Below are positions 1 to 7,098 of a stretch of 64,000 bases of DNA, piece by piece (the stretch's first letter is position 1; the number at the start of each line of letters is the position of its first letter). The notes under the pieces were generated by a model. The model had not been told where the DNA came from and did no database searches. It was given only the letters and a program-made list of their open reading frames with translations. The translations under genes were made by a program, and so were the position numbers. The stretch comes from Flavobacterium sp. ACN2 (GTDB taxonomy: Bacteria; Bacteroidota; Bacteroidia; Flavobacteriales; Flavobacteriaceae): contig NZ_MRCM01000004.1 of NCBI RefSeq assembly GCF_002303885.1, positions 248,001 to 312,000 of the forward strand. The letters are read 5' to 3'.

Positions 1-753
1 ATTACTGTAACAGCTGGTTCAACAGGTTTTCCGGGATATTATAACATTATTTCAAGAAACAGTAATAAAGGTTTAGATGTTGCAGATAATGCTACAACAA
101 GCGGAAGCAGAATTCAACAATATGATATTACAAATGGAGGAGGGAGTAACCAACGCTGGAAGTTTGTTTCTGACGGAAGCGGTAATTATTACATCATCGT
201 AAAATCGACCGGAATGTATTTGGCGGTTGAAAATAACGGAACCGGAGATGGATTAAAAGTACAGCAGAAAACTTTTTCATCTTCAAATGAATTCAAATGG
301 ACGGTAACCAATCTTGGAACAGGATATTACAAAATTATAAACGTAAACAGCGGTAAATCGCTTGATGTAGAAAATGTTTCGACAGCAAATGGCGCTAATA
401 TTCAAGTTTGGGCTTATACCGGAGGTCTAAATCAGCAGTGGCAGTTGGTGCAGGTTGAATCTTCTACGGCAAAAAGCGCTTTAGCTCAACCAGCTGTTGA
501 AAATACAAGTTCAAATGATATGATGATTTTTGTCGATGAAACAGATGATTCTTTAAAAATCGATACGAATCATGAGGGAGATGCAGATGTACAGATTTTC
601 AATATCACTGGGCAACCTGTTTTAAAGAAAAATGTAAAATTTATAAAAGGAAATCAAGCTGAAATTGAAATTTCTCGATTACCAAAAGGAGTTTACGTGG
701 TAAAAGTGAGCGACAATAAAGGCTCTTATTCGAAAAAAATCTTGAAGCAATAA
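1..753 (+). CDS. Secreted ricin-type lectin protein with type IX secretion C-terminal domain (3' end)
   Basis: The frame is open from base 1, so the gene starts left of the window and only the last 250 residues are visible. They hold a beta-trefoil ricin-type (CBM13-like) carbohydrate-binding domain, seen as repeated units with Q-x-W signatures (NQRW, NQQW) and recurrent YYxI and GLDV/SLDV blocks. The final 70 residues (VQIFNITGQPV ... LPKGVYVVKVSD ... KKILKQ) are a typical type A sorting domain, which sends proteins through the type IX system to the cell surface or outside. The missing N-terminal part probably holds a catalytic domain such as a glycoside hydrolase, but its identity cannot be told here. 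Confidence 0.85.
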   Translation: MTVTAGSTGFPGYYNIISRNSNKGLDVADNATTSGSRIQQYDITNGGGSNQRWKFVSDGSGNYYIIVKSTGMYLAVENNGTGDGLKVQQKTFSSSNEFKWTVTNLGTGYYKIINVNSGKSLDVENVSTANGANIQVWAYTGGLNQQWQLVQVESSTAKSALAQPAVENTSSNDMMIFVDETDDSLKIDTNHEGDADVQIFNITGQPVLKKNVKFIKGNQAEIEISRLPKGVYVVKVSDNKGSYSKKILKQ

Positions 754-795
754 TTTACAATCCACAATTCAATTAGTAATTTGTATTGAATGTGA

Positions 796-832
796 AAAGG
801 CTGTCATCCCATCTGACAGCCTTTGTTTTTTA
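796..832. terminator. Bidirectional terminator between lectin gene and ilvA
   Basis: An 11-bp perfect stem (AAAGGCTGTCA / TGACAGCCTTT) with a 7-nt loop is followed by a T-rich tract on the plus strand and preceded by A residues, so it can stop both converging genes. Confidence 0.8.
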
Positions 833-833
833 T

Positions 834-2078
834 TTATCCGATCAACTGTGTAAACAGATCTTGATTATCATTCAGGTATTGAAACTCAAAACCATTTTCG
901 GTCATTTTTATTTTAATAGGCATAATGTCATTTTTGTTTTTCAATTCTAAACCAACGACAACAGAACCAACTTCTCGACTGTTTTTCTTAGCAAACTGAA
1001 AATACGTGATGTCGTCATCAGGCCCTAAAATATTATTGACAAATTCTTTTAAAGCTCCCGGACGCTGTGGAAACTGAATCATAAAATAATGCATCAAACC
1101 TTCATAAAGTAGAGAGCGCTCTTTTATTTCGGCAGTTCTTTCAATGTCATTATTGCTTCCGCTTACAATACAAACTACATTTTTTCCTTTAATTTTAGCT
1201 GCATAAAAATCTAAAGCTGCAATTGTTAATGCTCCTGCTGGTTCAACAACCATTGCTTCTTCATTATACAATCTTAAAATTGTAGTGCAGACTTTTCCTT
1301 CGGGAACCAAAATTATATCTTCCAGATTATAACGGCAGATTTCAAAAGTTTTATCTCCAACTTGTTTTACAGCAGCTCCATCTACAAATTTGTCAATTGT
1401 TTTTAGTGCCGTATTTTTGTTTTCTTCAATCGAAGTTTTCATCGAAGGAGCGCCTTTTGGTTCAACTCCAATTATTTTGGTATGCGGACTTAAATGCTTA
1501 AAAACCTCAGACAAGCCCGAAGCCAATCCGCCGCCTCCGATTGGAACAAAAACATAATCGATAGGTTCTTTACAACTTTCTAAGATTTCTAACCCAACAG
1601 TTCCTTGTCCAGCAATTACTTTTTCATCATCAAAAGGGTGGATAAATGTTTTATGATTTTTGATAGCATCAGCAGTTGCAGAAGCATAAGCGTCATCAAA
1701 AGTATCTCCAGTTAAAACAATTTCTACAAACGATTTTCCGAATAACTGAACTTGTTTTACTTTTTGTTTCGGAGTTGTTTTGGGCATATAAATTTTGCCT
1801 TGAATCTTTAAAAGATTGCAAGAATAGGCAACACCTTGAGCATGATTTCCTGCGCTGGCACAAACAATTCCGTTTGCTTTTTCTTTTTCATTTAACGAAG
1901 AAATCTTATTGTAAGCACCCCGAATTTTATACGAACGAACAATTTGCAAATCTTCTCTTTTTAATAAAATAGTAGATTCAAATTCGTCTGAAAGATTCAA
2001 ATTTTGGGTTAGAGGCGTTGCGGCAACTACATTTTCAAGCTGCTTTTGGGCATTAAGTACTTCGTTAAATAAACTCAT
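834..2078 (-). CDS. ilvA: Threonine dehydratase (biosynthetic type)
   Basis: PLP-dependent threonine deaminase, converting threonine to 2-oxobutyrate as the first step of isoleucine synthesis. The PLP lysine is in SYKIRGAYNK near the N-terminus; the Ser/Gly loop SAGNHAQG and the glycine-rich PIGGGGLASG follow. A single ACT-like domain fills roughly the last 90 residues, so at 414 residues this is shorter than the 514-residue E. coli enzyme. The ATG at 2078 (MSLFNEVLNAQKQLE) is preferred to an upstream in-frame ATG at 2192, because the longer reading would translate a palindromic repeat and part of the terminator region. The gene stands alone, without other ilv genes. An isoleucine-rich leader peptide and terminator upstream indicate attenuation by Ile-tRNA supply. 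Confidence 0.95.
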   Translation of the reverse strand: MSLFNEVLNAQKQLENVVAATPLTQNLNLSDEFESTILLKREDLQIVRSYKIRGAYNKISSLNEKEKANGIVCASAGNHAQGVAYSCNLLKIQGKIYMPKTTPKQKVKQVQLFGKSFVEIVLTGDTFDDAYASATADAIKNHKTFIHPFDDEKVIAGQGTVGLEILESCKEPIDYVFVPIGGGGLASGLSEVFKHLSPHTKIIGVEPKGAPSMKTSIEENKNTALKTIDKFVDGAAVKQVGDKTFEICRYNLEDIILVPEGKVCTTILRLYNEEAMVVEPAGALTIAALDFYAAKIKGKNVVCIVSGSNNDIERTAEIKERSLLYEGLMHYFMIQFPQRPGALKEFVNNILGPDDDITYFQFAKKNSREVGSVVVGLELKNKNDIMPIKIKMTENGFEFQYLNDNQDLFTQLIG

Positions 2079-2094
2079 GAGAATTTGTTTTTTT

Positions 2095-2155
2095 GCCACG
2101 AATTCACGAATTATTTTTGATAATCTTTGAACATATAAATTCGTGAATTCGTGGC
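2095..2155. repeat. Perfect 18-bp inverted repeat in the ilvA leader
   Basis: GCCACGAATTCACGAATT (2095-2112) is exactly complementary to 2138-2155, with a 25-nt spacer. Each arm also contains the near-palindromic GAATTC and a short CACGAATT repetition. It lies between the attenuator terminator and the ilvA start codon. It looks like a dispersed intergenic palindrome rather than a dedicated part of the attenuator. Confidence 0.75.
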
Positions 2156-2181
2156 TGTTTAAAATTATTTTTAAAATAAAA

Positions 2182-2203
2182 AAACCTCCCAATTGGGAGG
2201 TTT
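2182..2203 (-). terminator. Attenuator terminator of the ilvA leader
   Basis: A perfect 22-base palindrome (AAACCTCCCAA / TTGGGAGGTTT) is followed on the minus strand by a run of T residues. It sits after the leader peptide stop and before ilvA, so read-through would be conditional. The stem half at 2197-2201 can pair instead with 2235-2239, and 2211-2216 with 2228-2233, giving a possible antiterminator. Confidence 0.8.
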
Positions 2204-2243
2204 CTATAAATTATATTTTACAAACTTATATAACACCTCGCCA

Positions 2244-2303
2244 TTACTGCTGAATTGCAATAATGCTAATAATAGCGATAATAATGTTGTTAAAGTTTTT
2301 CAT
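2244..2303 (-). CDS. Isoleucine-rich leader peptide of ilvA attenuator
   Basis: A short frame encodes MKNFNNIIIAIISIIAIQQ: 19 residues, eight of them isoleucine, from the ATG at 2303 to the TAA at 2244. A predicted promoter lies just upstream and an intrinsic terminator 40 nt downstream. Within the frame, 2257-2266 can pair with 2240-2250 to form a hairpin spanning the last Ile codons and the stop, the usual arrangement for a protector stem. Ribosome stalling at the Ile codons would expose GAGGT (2235-2239) for antitermination. Codon content, position and product of the downstream gene all agree; the pairing scheme is inference by eye. Confidence 0.85.
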   Translation of the reverse strand: MKNFNNIIIAIISIIAIQQ

Positions 2304-2323
2304 TTTTTTAGCTGATTGAGTAG

Positions 2324-2356
2324 CAAATGTATTAATTATTTCTGGAAAGTTCACAA
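2324..2356 (-). promoter_or_regulatory. Predicted promoter of the ilvA leader
   Basis: On the minus strand TACATTTG (2324-2331) matches the Bacteroidota -7 consensus TAnnTTTG, and TTG (2354-2356) lies 22 nt upstream at the -33 position. Transcription would begin about 10-15 nt before the leader peptide ATG. Confidence 0.65.
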
Positions 2357-2404
2357 CTATTTAAAGTTTTATAAAAGCTGAGAACTACCAACTGCGACTG
2401 AAAA

Positions 2405-2944
2405 TTACTTTTTAACTGGCGGATATTGAGCTAAAATTTTGCCTACAAACTCAGCAATTTTCTCATCTTTTTTATCGATGTTTCTTGTCAAAGTTCCAAC
2501 ACCTTCACCTTGCCAGATCATTTCTTTCTTTTTAGCATCGATCAAATCAATGTATAAAGTCCCTTCAGTAGAAGTAGACACGGTAGTCTGGTTACCACCA
2601 TACATCATATAAGGATTCCAACCCCAGCCCCAGCCGTAACCCCAGCCAGCACTAAATTGGTTTACATCTACTTGCTCTCTGGATTTTGTAAAAATATTGA
2701 TCAGTAAATCAGGATTGTCACTTTTTGTAAATCCTTTAGCTTGCATTTGATCATCAATAGCGCGTAAAATTCTTCTTTTGTCTAAGTCTGATATTTCAAC
2801 CTTGTCAATTCCGGGCTTAAAGTAAGCGTATGTTTTATACGGCGCAAAATCGACAGTTTTGTCATAATCAGAATAAACAGTCACAGTACTGCAAGAAGTA
2901 AGTATCAGCAGTAACAAAAACGGAATTAACTTAAGTGTTTTCAT
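2405..2944 (-). CDS. DUF4136 family lipoprotein
   Basis: A 179-residue predicted SPII lipoprotein of unknown function. The ATG at 2944 gives a textbook signal peptide (MKTLKLIPFLLLLILTSCS, lipobox LTSC). The mature part has features of the DUF4136 family: YSDYDKTVDFAPYKTYAY near the N-terminus, a segment FTKSDNPDLLI, and a C-terminal strand region (GTLYIDLIDAKKKEMIWQGEG). A Gly/Trp-rich loop (WGYGWGWGWNPYM) lies at about two thirds. Family members are envelope proteins of unknown role. The longer frame from 2980 was rejected because it puts 12 extra residues before the signal peptide. Confidence 0.85.
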   Translation of the reverse strand: MKTLKLIPFLLLLILTSCSTVTVYSDYDKTVDFAPYKTYAYFKPGIDKVEISDLDKRRILRAIDDQMQAKGFTKSDNPDLLINIFTKSREQVDVNQFSAGWGYGWGWGWNPYMMYGGNQTTVSTSTEGTLYIDLIDAKKKEMIWQGEGVGTLTRNIDKKDEKIAEFVGKILAQYPPVKK

Positions 2945-2974
2945 ATATCTAAGAATTAATGTTCTTTTTAAGTT

Positions 2975-3038
2975 TGTCAAACTGAGCGAGTGAAAGTCCT
3001 TTCATTTCTGTAAGCCCTCGATTTCGCTCAGTATGACA
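2975..3038. repeat. Dispersed inverted repeat (TGTCAxACTGAGCGA type)
   Basis: The 15-base arms 2975-2989 and 3024-3038 are complementary at 14 of 15 positions and enclose a 34-nt spacer, between the DUF4136 gene and hutU. The arm resembles a short palindromic repeat that I recognise from intergenic regions of many Flavobacterium genomes. It could form a long hairpin in the hutU 3' transcript. Confidence 0.6.
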
Positions 3039-3048
3039 TTATGTTATT

Positions 3049-5025
3049 TTAAAGCAAACTTTCGTCAACTAAATTAGGTAAAGTCACTTTTAATAAAGGT
3101 TCAACTTCCATGGCTCTTTTTATGGCAAAAACAGCACCTTCATTTCGAGCCCAGCTTCTTCTTGAAATTCCGTTGTTAACATCCCAGAAAAGCATTGATG
3201 CTAAACGTTTTGAAGCCTCTGTAGAACCATCAAGAACCATACCAAATCCGCCGTTTATAACCTCGCCCCAGCCAACTCCGCCTCCATTATGAATAGAGAC
3301 CCAAGTTGCTCCTCTAAAGCTGTCTCCAATTACGTTATGAATTGCCATATCGGCTGTAAAGCGAGATCCGTCGTAGATGTTGGAAGTCTCTCTATAAGGA
3401 GAATCAGTTCCTGAAACATCGTGATGATCGCGTCCTAAAACAACCGCGCCAATTTCACCTTTTGCAATTGCCTGATTAAAAGCTTCAGCAATTTTAATTC
3501 TGCCTTCAGCGTCAGCATACAAGATTCGAGCCTGTGAACCTACAACCAATTTATTTTCCTGTGCGCCTTTAATCCATTTAATATTATCCTGCATTTGTTG
3601 CTGAATTTCATTTGGAGCAGTTTCAGCCATTTTTTCCAAAACTTCGCAAGCAATCGCATCTGTTTTTAATAAATCTTCAGGTTTACCTGAAGTACAAACC
3701 CAACGGAAAGGACCAAATCCATAATCAAAACACATTGGGCCCATAATATCCTGAACGTAACTTGGATATTTAAAATCGATATTATTTTCGGCCATTACAT
3801 CGGCTCCTGCACGAGAAGCTTCTAATAAAAAGGCATTTCCGTAATCAAAAAAGTAAGTTCCTTTTGCGGTGTGTTTGTTAATAGCATCTGCGTGACGGCG
3901 TAAGGTTTCCTGAACTTTTTCTTTAAATAATTCTGGATTATTGGCCATCAAATCATTGGCTTCTTCAAAAGAAATTCCAACTGGATAATAACCACCAGCC
4001 CACGGATTATGAAGTGAAGTCTGGTCTGAACCTAAATCAATTTTGATGTTTTCCTGATCAAAACGTTCCCAAACGTCCACGACATTTCCTAAATAGGCAA
4101 TCGAAACGGTTTCTTTATTCGCTTTCGCTAAAGTTACTCTGGCAACCAATTCGTCTGTAGAAGTTACCACTTCATTAATCCATCCTTGTTCGTGACGGAT
4201 TTTAGTAATTTTCGGATTTACCTCAGCACAAACCGTAATGCAACCTGCAATATTTCCTGCTTTTGGCTGTGCCCCCGACATTCCACCAAGACCAGAAGTT
4301 ACAAATAAACTTCCTTCAGGATTTTGTTTTATTTTTCTAAAACCATTTAAAACCGTAATTGTCGTTCCGTGTACAATTCCTTGAGGGCCAATGTACATAT
4401 AACTTCCAGCCGTCATTTGTCCGTATTGTGAAACTCCCAATGCATTCATTTTTTCCCAATCGTCAGGTTTCGAGTAATTAGGAATCACCATTCCGTTGGT
4501 AACCACAACTCTTGGCGCTTCTTTATGCGAAGGAAACAATCCCATCGGATGCCCAGAATACATGGTTAAAGTTTGTTCATCTGTCATTTCAGACAAATAT
4601 TGCATCGTCAATAAATACTGAGCCCAGTTTTGGAAAACGGCTCCATTTCCTCCATACGTAATCAATTCATGCGGGTGTTGTGCCACTGCATAATCCAAGT
4701 TGTTCTGAATCATATGCATAATCGCTTTCGCTTGCAATGATTTTCCTGGATATTCGTCAATTGGTCTTGCATACATTTTGTAATCTGGACGAAGACGATA
4801 CATATAAATACGGCCGTATTTTTCTAATTCTTCTGAGAATTCAGGAAGTAATTCGGCGTGATGTTTTGGATCGAAATAACGTAAAGCATTTTTCAGCGCC
4901 AACTTTTTTTCTTCTGCCGAAAGAATTTCTTTTCGTTTCGGAGCATGATTAATTGCTGGATCGTAAGCCTGTTTTGATGGTAGTATAGAAGGTATTCCTT
5001 GTTGTATTTGTTCTTTGAAAGTCAT
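3049..5025 (-). CDS. hutU: Urocanate hydratase
   Basis: Urocanate hydratase turns urocanate into imidazolone propionate, the second step of histidine degradation, using tightly bound NAD+ as an electrophile. At 658 residues this is the long form found in Bacteroidota and some other groups (the common bacterial form is about 560). Family blocks include the substrate/NAD region TYGGNGAVFQNWAQY, LTMYSGHPMGLFPSH, the glycine-rich TSGLGGMSGAQPKAG, the conserved Cys segment FDYGFGPFRWVCTSG, and HNGGGVGWGEVINGGFG near the C-terminus. No other hut gene is adjacent, so it is probably transcribed alone here. Confidence 0.95.
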   Translation of the reverse strand: MTFKEQIQQGIPSILPSKQAYDPAINHAPKRKEILSAEEKKLALKNALRYFDPKHHAELLPEFSEELEKYGRIYMYRLRPDYKMYARPIDEYPGKSLQAKAIMHMIQNNLDYAVAQHPHELITYGGNGAVFQNWAQYLLTMQYLSEMTDEQTLTMYSGHPMGLFPSHKEAPRVVVTNGMVIPNYSKPDDWEKMNALGVSQYGQMTAGSYMYIGPQGIVHGTTITVLNGFRKIKQNPEGSLFVTSGLGGMSGAQPKAGNIAGCITVCAEVNPKITKIRHEQGWINEVVTSTDELVARVTLAKANKETVSIAYLGNVVDVWERFDQENIKIDLGSDQTSLHNPWAGGYYPVGISFEEANDLMANNPELFKEKVQETLRRHADAINKHTAKGTYFFDYGNAFLLEASRAGADVMAENNIDFKYPSYVQDIMGPMCFDYGFGPFRWVCTSGKPEDLLKTDAIACEVLEKMAETAPNEIQQQMQDNIKWIKGAQENKLVVGSQARILYADAEGRIKIAEAFNQAIAKGEIGAVVLGRDHHDVSGTDSPYRETSNIYDGSRFTADMAIHNVIGDSFRGATWVSIHNGGGVGWGEVINGGFGMVLDGSTEASKRLASMLFWDVNNGISRRSWARNEGAVFAIKRAMEVEPLLKVTLPNLVDESLL

Positions 5026-5101
5026 TTTTTAGAGATGCTAAGTTGCTAAGATATTGCGGTTAGATTAACAACAGATTAATTTTTGTTTTTTTAATTATGC
5101 C

Positions 5102-5242
5102 GCCCCGCTGGGGCTTAAATGTGACTGACGGTTAATTTGTTCTATAAATATTTAGCTCTTCTGGAGCTGATAAAATAAAGACTTGCAAATGCGAAATATT
5201 TATAGAAAAACAGTAACCCCAATATAAAAGCTCCAGAGAAGC
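5102..5242. repeat. Composite palindromic repeat element
   Basis: Several nested palindromes: GCCCC-gct-GGGGC (5102-5114), AGCTC-ttctg-GAGCT (5154-5168), and a perfect 14-bp inverted repeat TTCTATAAATATTT (5140-5153) with its complement at 5194-5207. A second copy of the CTCCAGAGAAGC-type motif follows at 5230-5242. No reading frame is present. The motifs resemble an intergenic repeat family common in Flavobacterium; here they look degenerate. Confidence 0.6.
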
Positions 5243-5352
5243 AAAATATTAGCCGATGAAATTGGAATTTAAAATTTATTTTAATTACCTCATTTTCAAA
5301 TTGCCTCATTGGCAAATTGTCACATTTTCTAATTAAAAAGAGCTAGGGATAA

Positions 5353-5387
5353 CGGATATCCGACCTATGATACGATTTGTAAATCGT
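5353..5387. repeat. Two adjacent short palindromes
   Basis: CGGATATCCG (5353-5362) and ACGATTTgtAAATCGT (5372-5387) lie close together between hutU and the hydroxyacid dehydrogenase gene. A related GAATATCC occurs at about 5407. The rest of the 456-base gap (5026-5481) is AT-rich with no coding signal. Confidence 0.5.
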
Positions 5388-5481
5388 AATCTTAAACTTT
5401 CTTGAACGAATATCCATTTATAATTTTAGATTTTAGATTGTTGATTTTAAATTGGAATTTGGAATTTAAAAAATTGGAATT

Positions 5482-6456
5482 TTAAATATAAACTTCCTCA
5501 TTAACACAAAACGGCATTTTTTTATTTTCAAAAAGCGCAATAATATTTTGAGCTGCGCAAATCGCCATTGCATTTCTAGCTTCATAAGTTGCAGAGCCAA
5601 TATGTGGTAAAATGCAACAATTAGGAAGTGATAATAACGGATTATCTGATTTCATTGGTTCAGGATTGGTAACATCCAATCCTGCGCCCCAGATTATACT
5701 ATTCGTTAGCGCCTCAAATAAATCATTTTCATTATGAAATTTTCCTCTTGCCGTGTTGATGAAAATCGAATTAGATTTCATTTTAGCAAAAGCATTTTTA
5801 TTGAAAATTTCGTTATTTTCTTCTGTATAATTCGAATGAACACTCAAAACATCACTTTCTGCAAGTAACGTTTCAAAATCTACATATTTCGCATCCAATT
5901 CTTTTTCGGCAATTTCATTATGAGAACGATTGTGGTAAATTATGTTCATTCCGAATGCGGCCTTACATTTTTTAGCCATTTCAAAACCAATTCTTCCCAA
6001 ACCGAAAATTCCCAGCGTTTTACCGTAAAGTTCCTGTCCTAAATTGGCCAAAGGGTCAAAACTTCCCCAATCATTATTTAAAATTCTTTTATGATTGAAA
6101 AATGACTTTCTCGCAACACTTTGCATCAATAAAAAAGCAACATCCGATGTCGCTCTGCTTAAAACATCGGGCGTATTTCCAACAGGAATTTTTCTGCTGT
6201 TTGCCGATGGAATATTGACAGAATCAAATCCGACAGAAAACAAAGCAATTCCTTTTAAATTGGGACATTGCTGAAAAAAATCTTCATCAAACTTGTTTGT
6301 GCCAACATTCAGCAACGCATCATGTTCTTGACAGATTTTTATAAACTCTTCTCTTGACAATGCATTTTCTGTGGGATTTATTGTAAAGGTAATGCCTTTG
6401 TCTTGAAGCAATTTAATGCCATCTTCTGGTATATTTTTATTGATAAAAACCTTCAT
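5482..6456 (-). CDS. D-isomer-specific 2-hydroxyacid dehydrogenase (glyoxylate/hydroxypyruvate reductase-like)
   Basis: A 324-residue NAD(P)-dependent dehydrogenase. The Rossmann motif is GLGRIG (residues about 151-156), followed by HNRS at the end of the second strand, which suggests NADPH preference. The catalytic Arg is in INTARG, the Glu in NPEP, and the His in LPHIGSAT near residue 290. This matches the glyoxylate/hydroxypyruvate reductase branch more than D-lactate dehydrogenase. The true substrate cannot be fixed from sequence. It is followed closely by a small Cys-rich gene on the same strand upstream (6468-6647), and the two may be co-transcribed. Confidence 0.85.
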   Translation of the reverse strand: MKVFINKNIPEDGIKLLQDKGITFTINPTENALSREEFIKICQEHDALLNVGTNKFDEDFFQQCPNLKGIALFSVGFDSVNIPSANSRKIPVGNTPDVLSRATSDVAFLLMQSVARKSFFNHKRILNNDWGSFDPLANLGQELYGKTLGIFGLGRIGFEMAKKCKAAFGMNIIYHNRSHNEIAEKELDAKYVDFETLLAESDVLSVHSNYTEENNEIFNKNAFAKMKSNSIFINTARGKFHNENDLFEALTNSIIWGAGLDVTNPEPMKSDNPLLSLPNCCILPHIGSATYEARNAMAICAAQNIIALFENKKMPFCVNEEVYI

Positions 6457-6467
6457 CCTGTGGTATT

Positions 6468-6647
6468 CTAATTTTTATTTATTCTTCCTGTTTTTTTATC
6501 ATATCCGTACGGACAGTGGCGACAACCGCTTTTGCAACAATAACCACGTTTTAAATGATGTTTTTCAGTAAAGCATTTGTAACCTTCGGGCGTATAGTAA
6601 AAATCTTCGCCTTCGATTAATTTATTTTCATTACTTTGCTCTTTCAT
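6468..6647 (-). CDS. Small Cys-rich protein, DUF5522-like
   Basis: A 59-residue frame from the ATG at 6647 reads MKEQSNENKLIEGEDFYYTP and so on, with a C-terminal cluster RGYCCKSGCRHCPYG containing four closely spaced cysteines plus one earlier (YKCFTEKHH). It fits the small DUF5522 family (Cys-x3-Cys-x2-Cys pattern, acidic N-terminus, EGxxVFTxxYHLxRG-like middle). The cluster could bind a metal. It ends 12 bases before the downstream dehydrogenase start. Function unknown. Confidence 0.8.
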   Translation of the reverse strand: MKEQSNENKLIEGEDFYYTPEGYKCFTEKHHLKRGYCCKSGCRHCPYGYDKKTGRINKN

Positions 6648-6762
6648 AAATCTGCTTCGGGTTCTTTTTCGGATAAACTAAAATCAAAAATATAAATATT
6701 TGATTATGATTTTATTGAAATCGAACAATTTTATAGCTACAAATTTATAAATTTTACAGCCA

Positions 6763-7098
6763 ATGTTTCTGATTGTTGCTAAATATTTAATTCCGAAAGG
6801 GTATCGAGGAATGACTTTATTTCCTTTCGTTTTAGTTAAATATGATTTTGATAAAGCAAACGGGACTTTTGTAAATCATGAAAAAATACATTTGAGGCAA
6901 CAGCTAGAAATGCTAGTTCTGCCATTCTTTATTTGGTATGTTTTGGAATTTTTAATTCGTTTAATTCAATACAAAAACAAAGATCTAGCGTATCGAAATA
7001 TTAGTTTTGAAAGAGAAGCTTACACAAAAGAAACCGATTTAAATTATCTGAAAAACAGATCTTTTTTCCAGTTTCTACATTACATTAAATTAAAATGA
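6763..7098 (+). CDS. Small conserved protein with HExxH motif
   Basis: A 111-residue protein of unknown function. It contains HEKIH at about residues 46-50 within NHEKIHLRQQLEML, a hydrophobic segment (VLPFFIWYVLEFLIRLI) just after it, and a downstream SFEREAY that could supply a third zinc ligand, the layout of a minimal gluzincin-type metallopeptidase. Whether it is catalytic is not known. The stop overlaps the next gene by four bases (ATGA at 7095), so the two are translationally coupled. Confidence 0.75.
   Translation: MFLIVAKYLIPKGYRGMTLFPFVLVKYDFDKANGTFVNHEKIHLRQQLEMLVLPFFIWYVLEFLIRLIQYKNKDLAYRNISFEREAYTKETDLNYLKNRSFFQFLHYIKLK

Noticed and set aside
834..2192. Longer ilvA frame starting at 2192
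   Set aside because: The extra 38 residues would translate the palindromic repeat and terminator-flanking DNA and have no counterpart in the family.
3110..3292. Open frames on the strand opposite hutU, rpoB and other long genes
   Set aside because: They are shadows: no family motif, no start signal, and composition follows the real gene.
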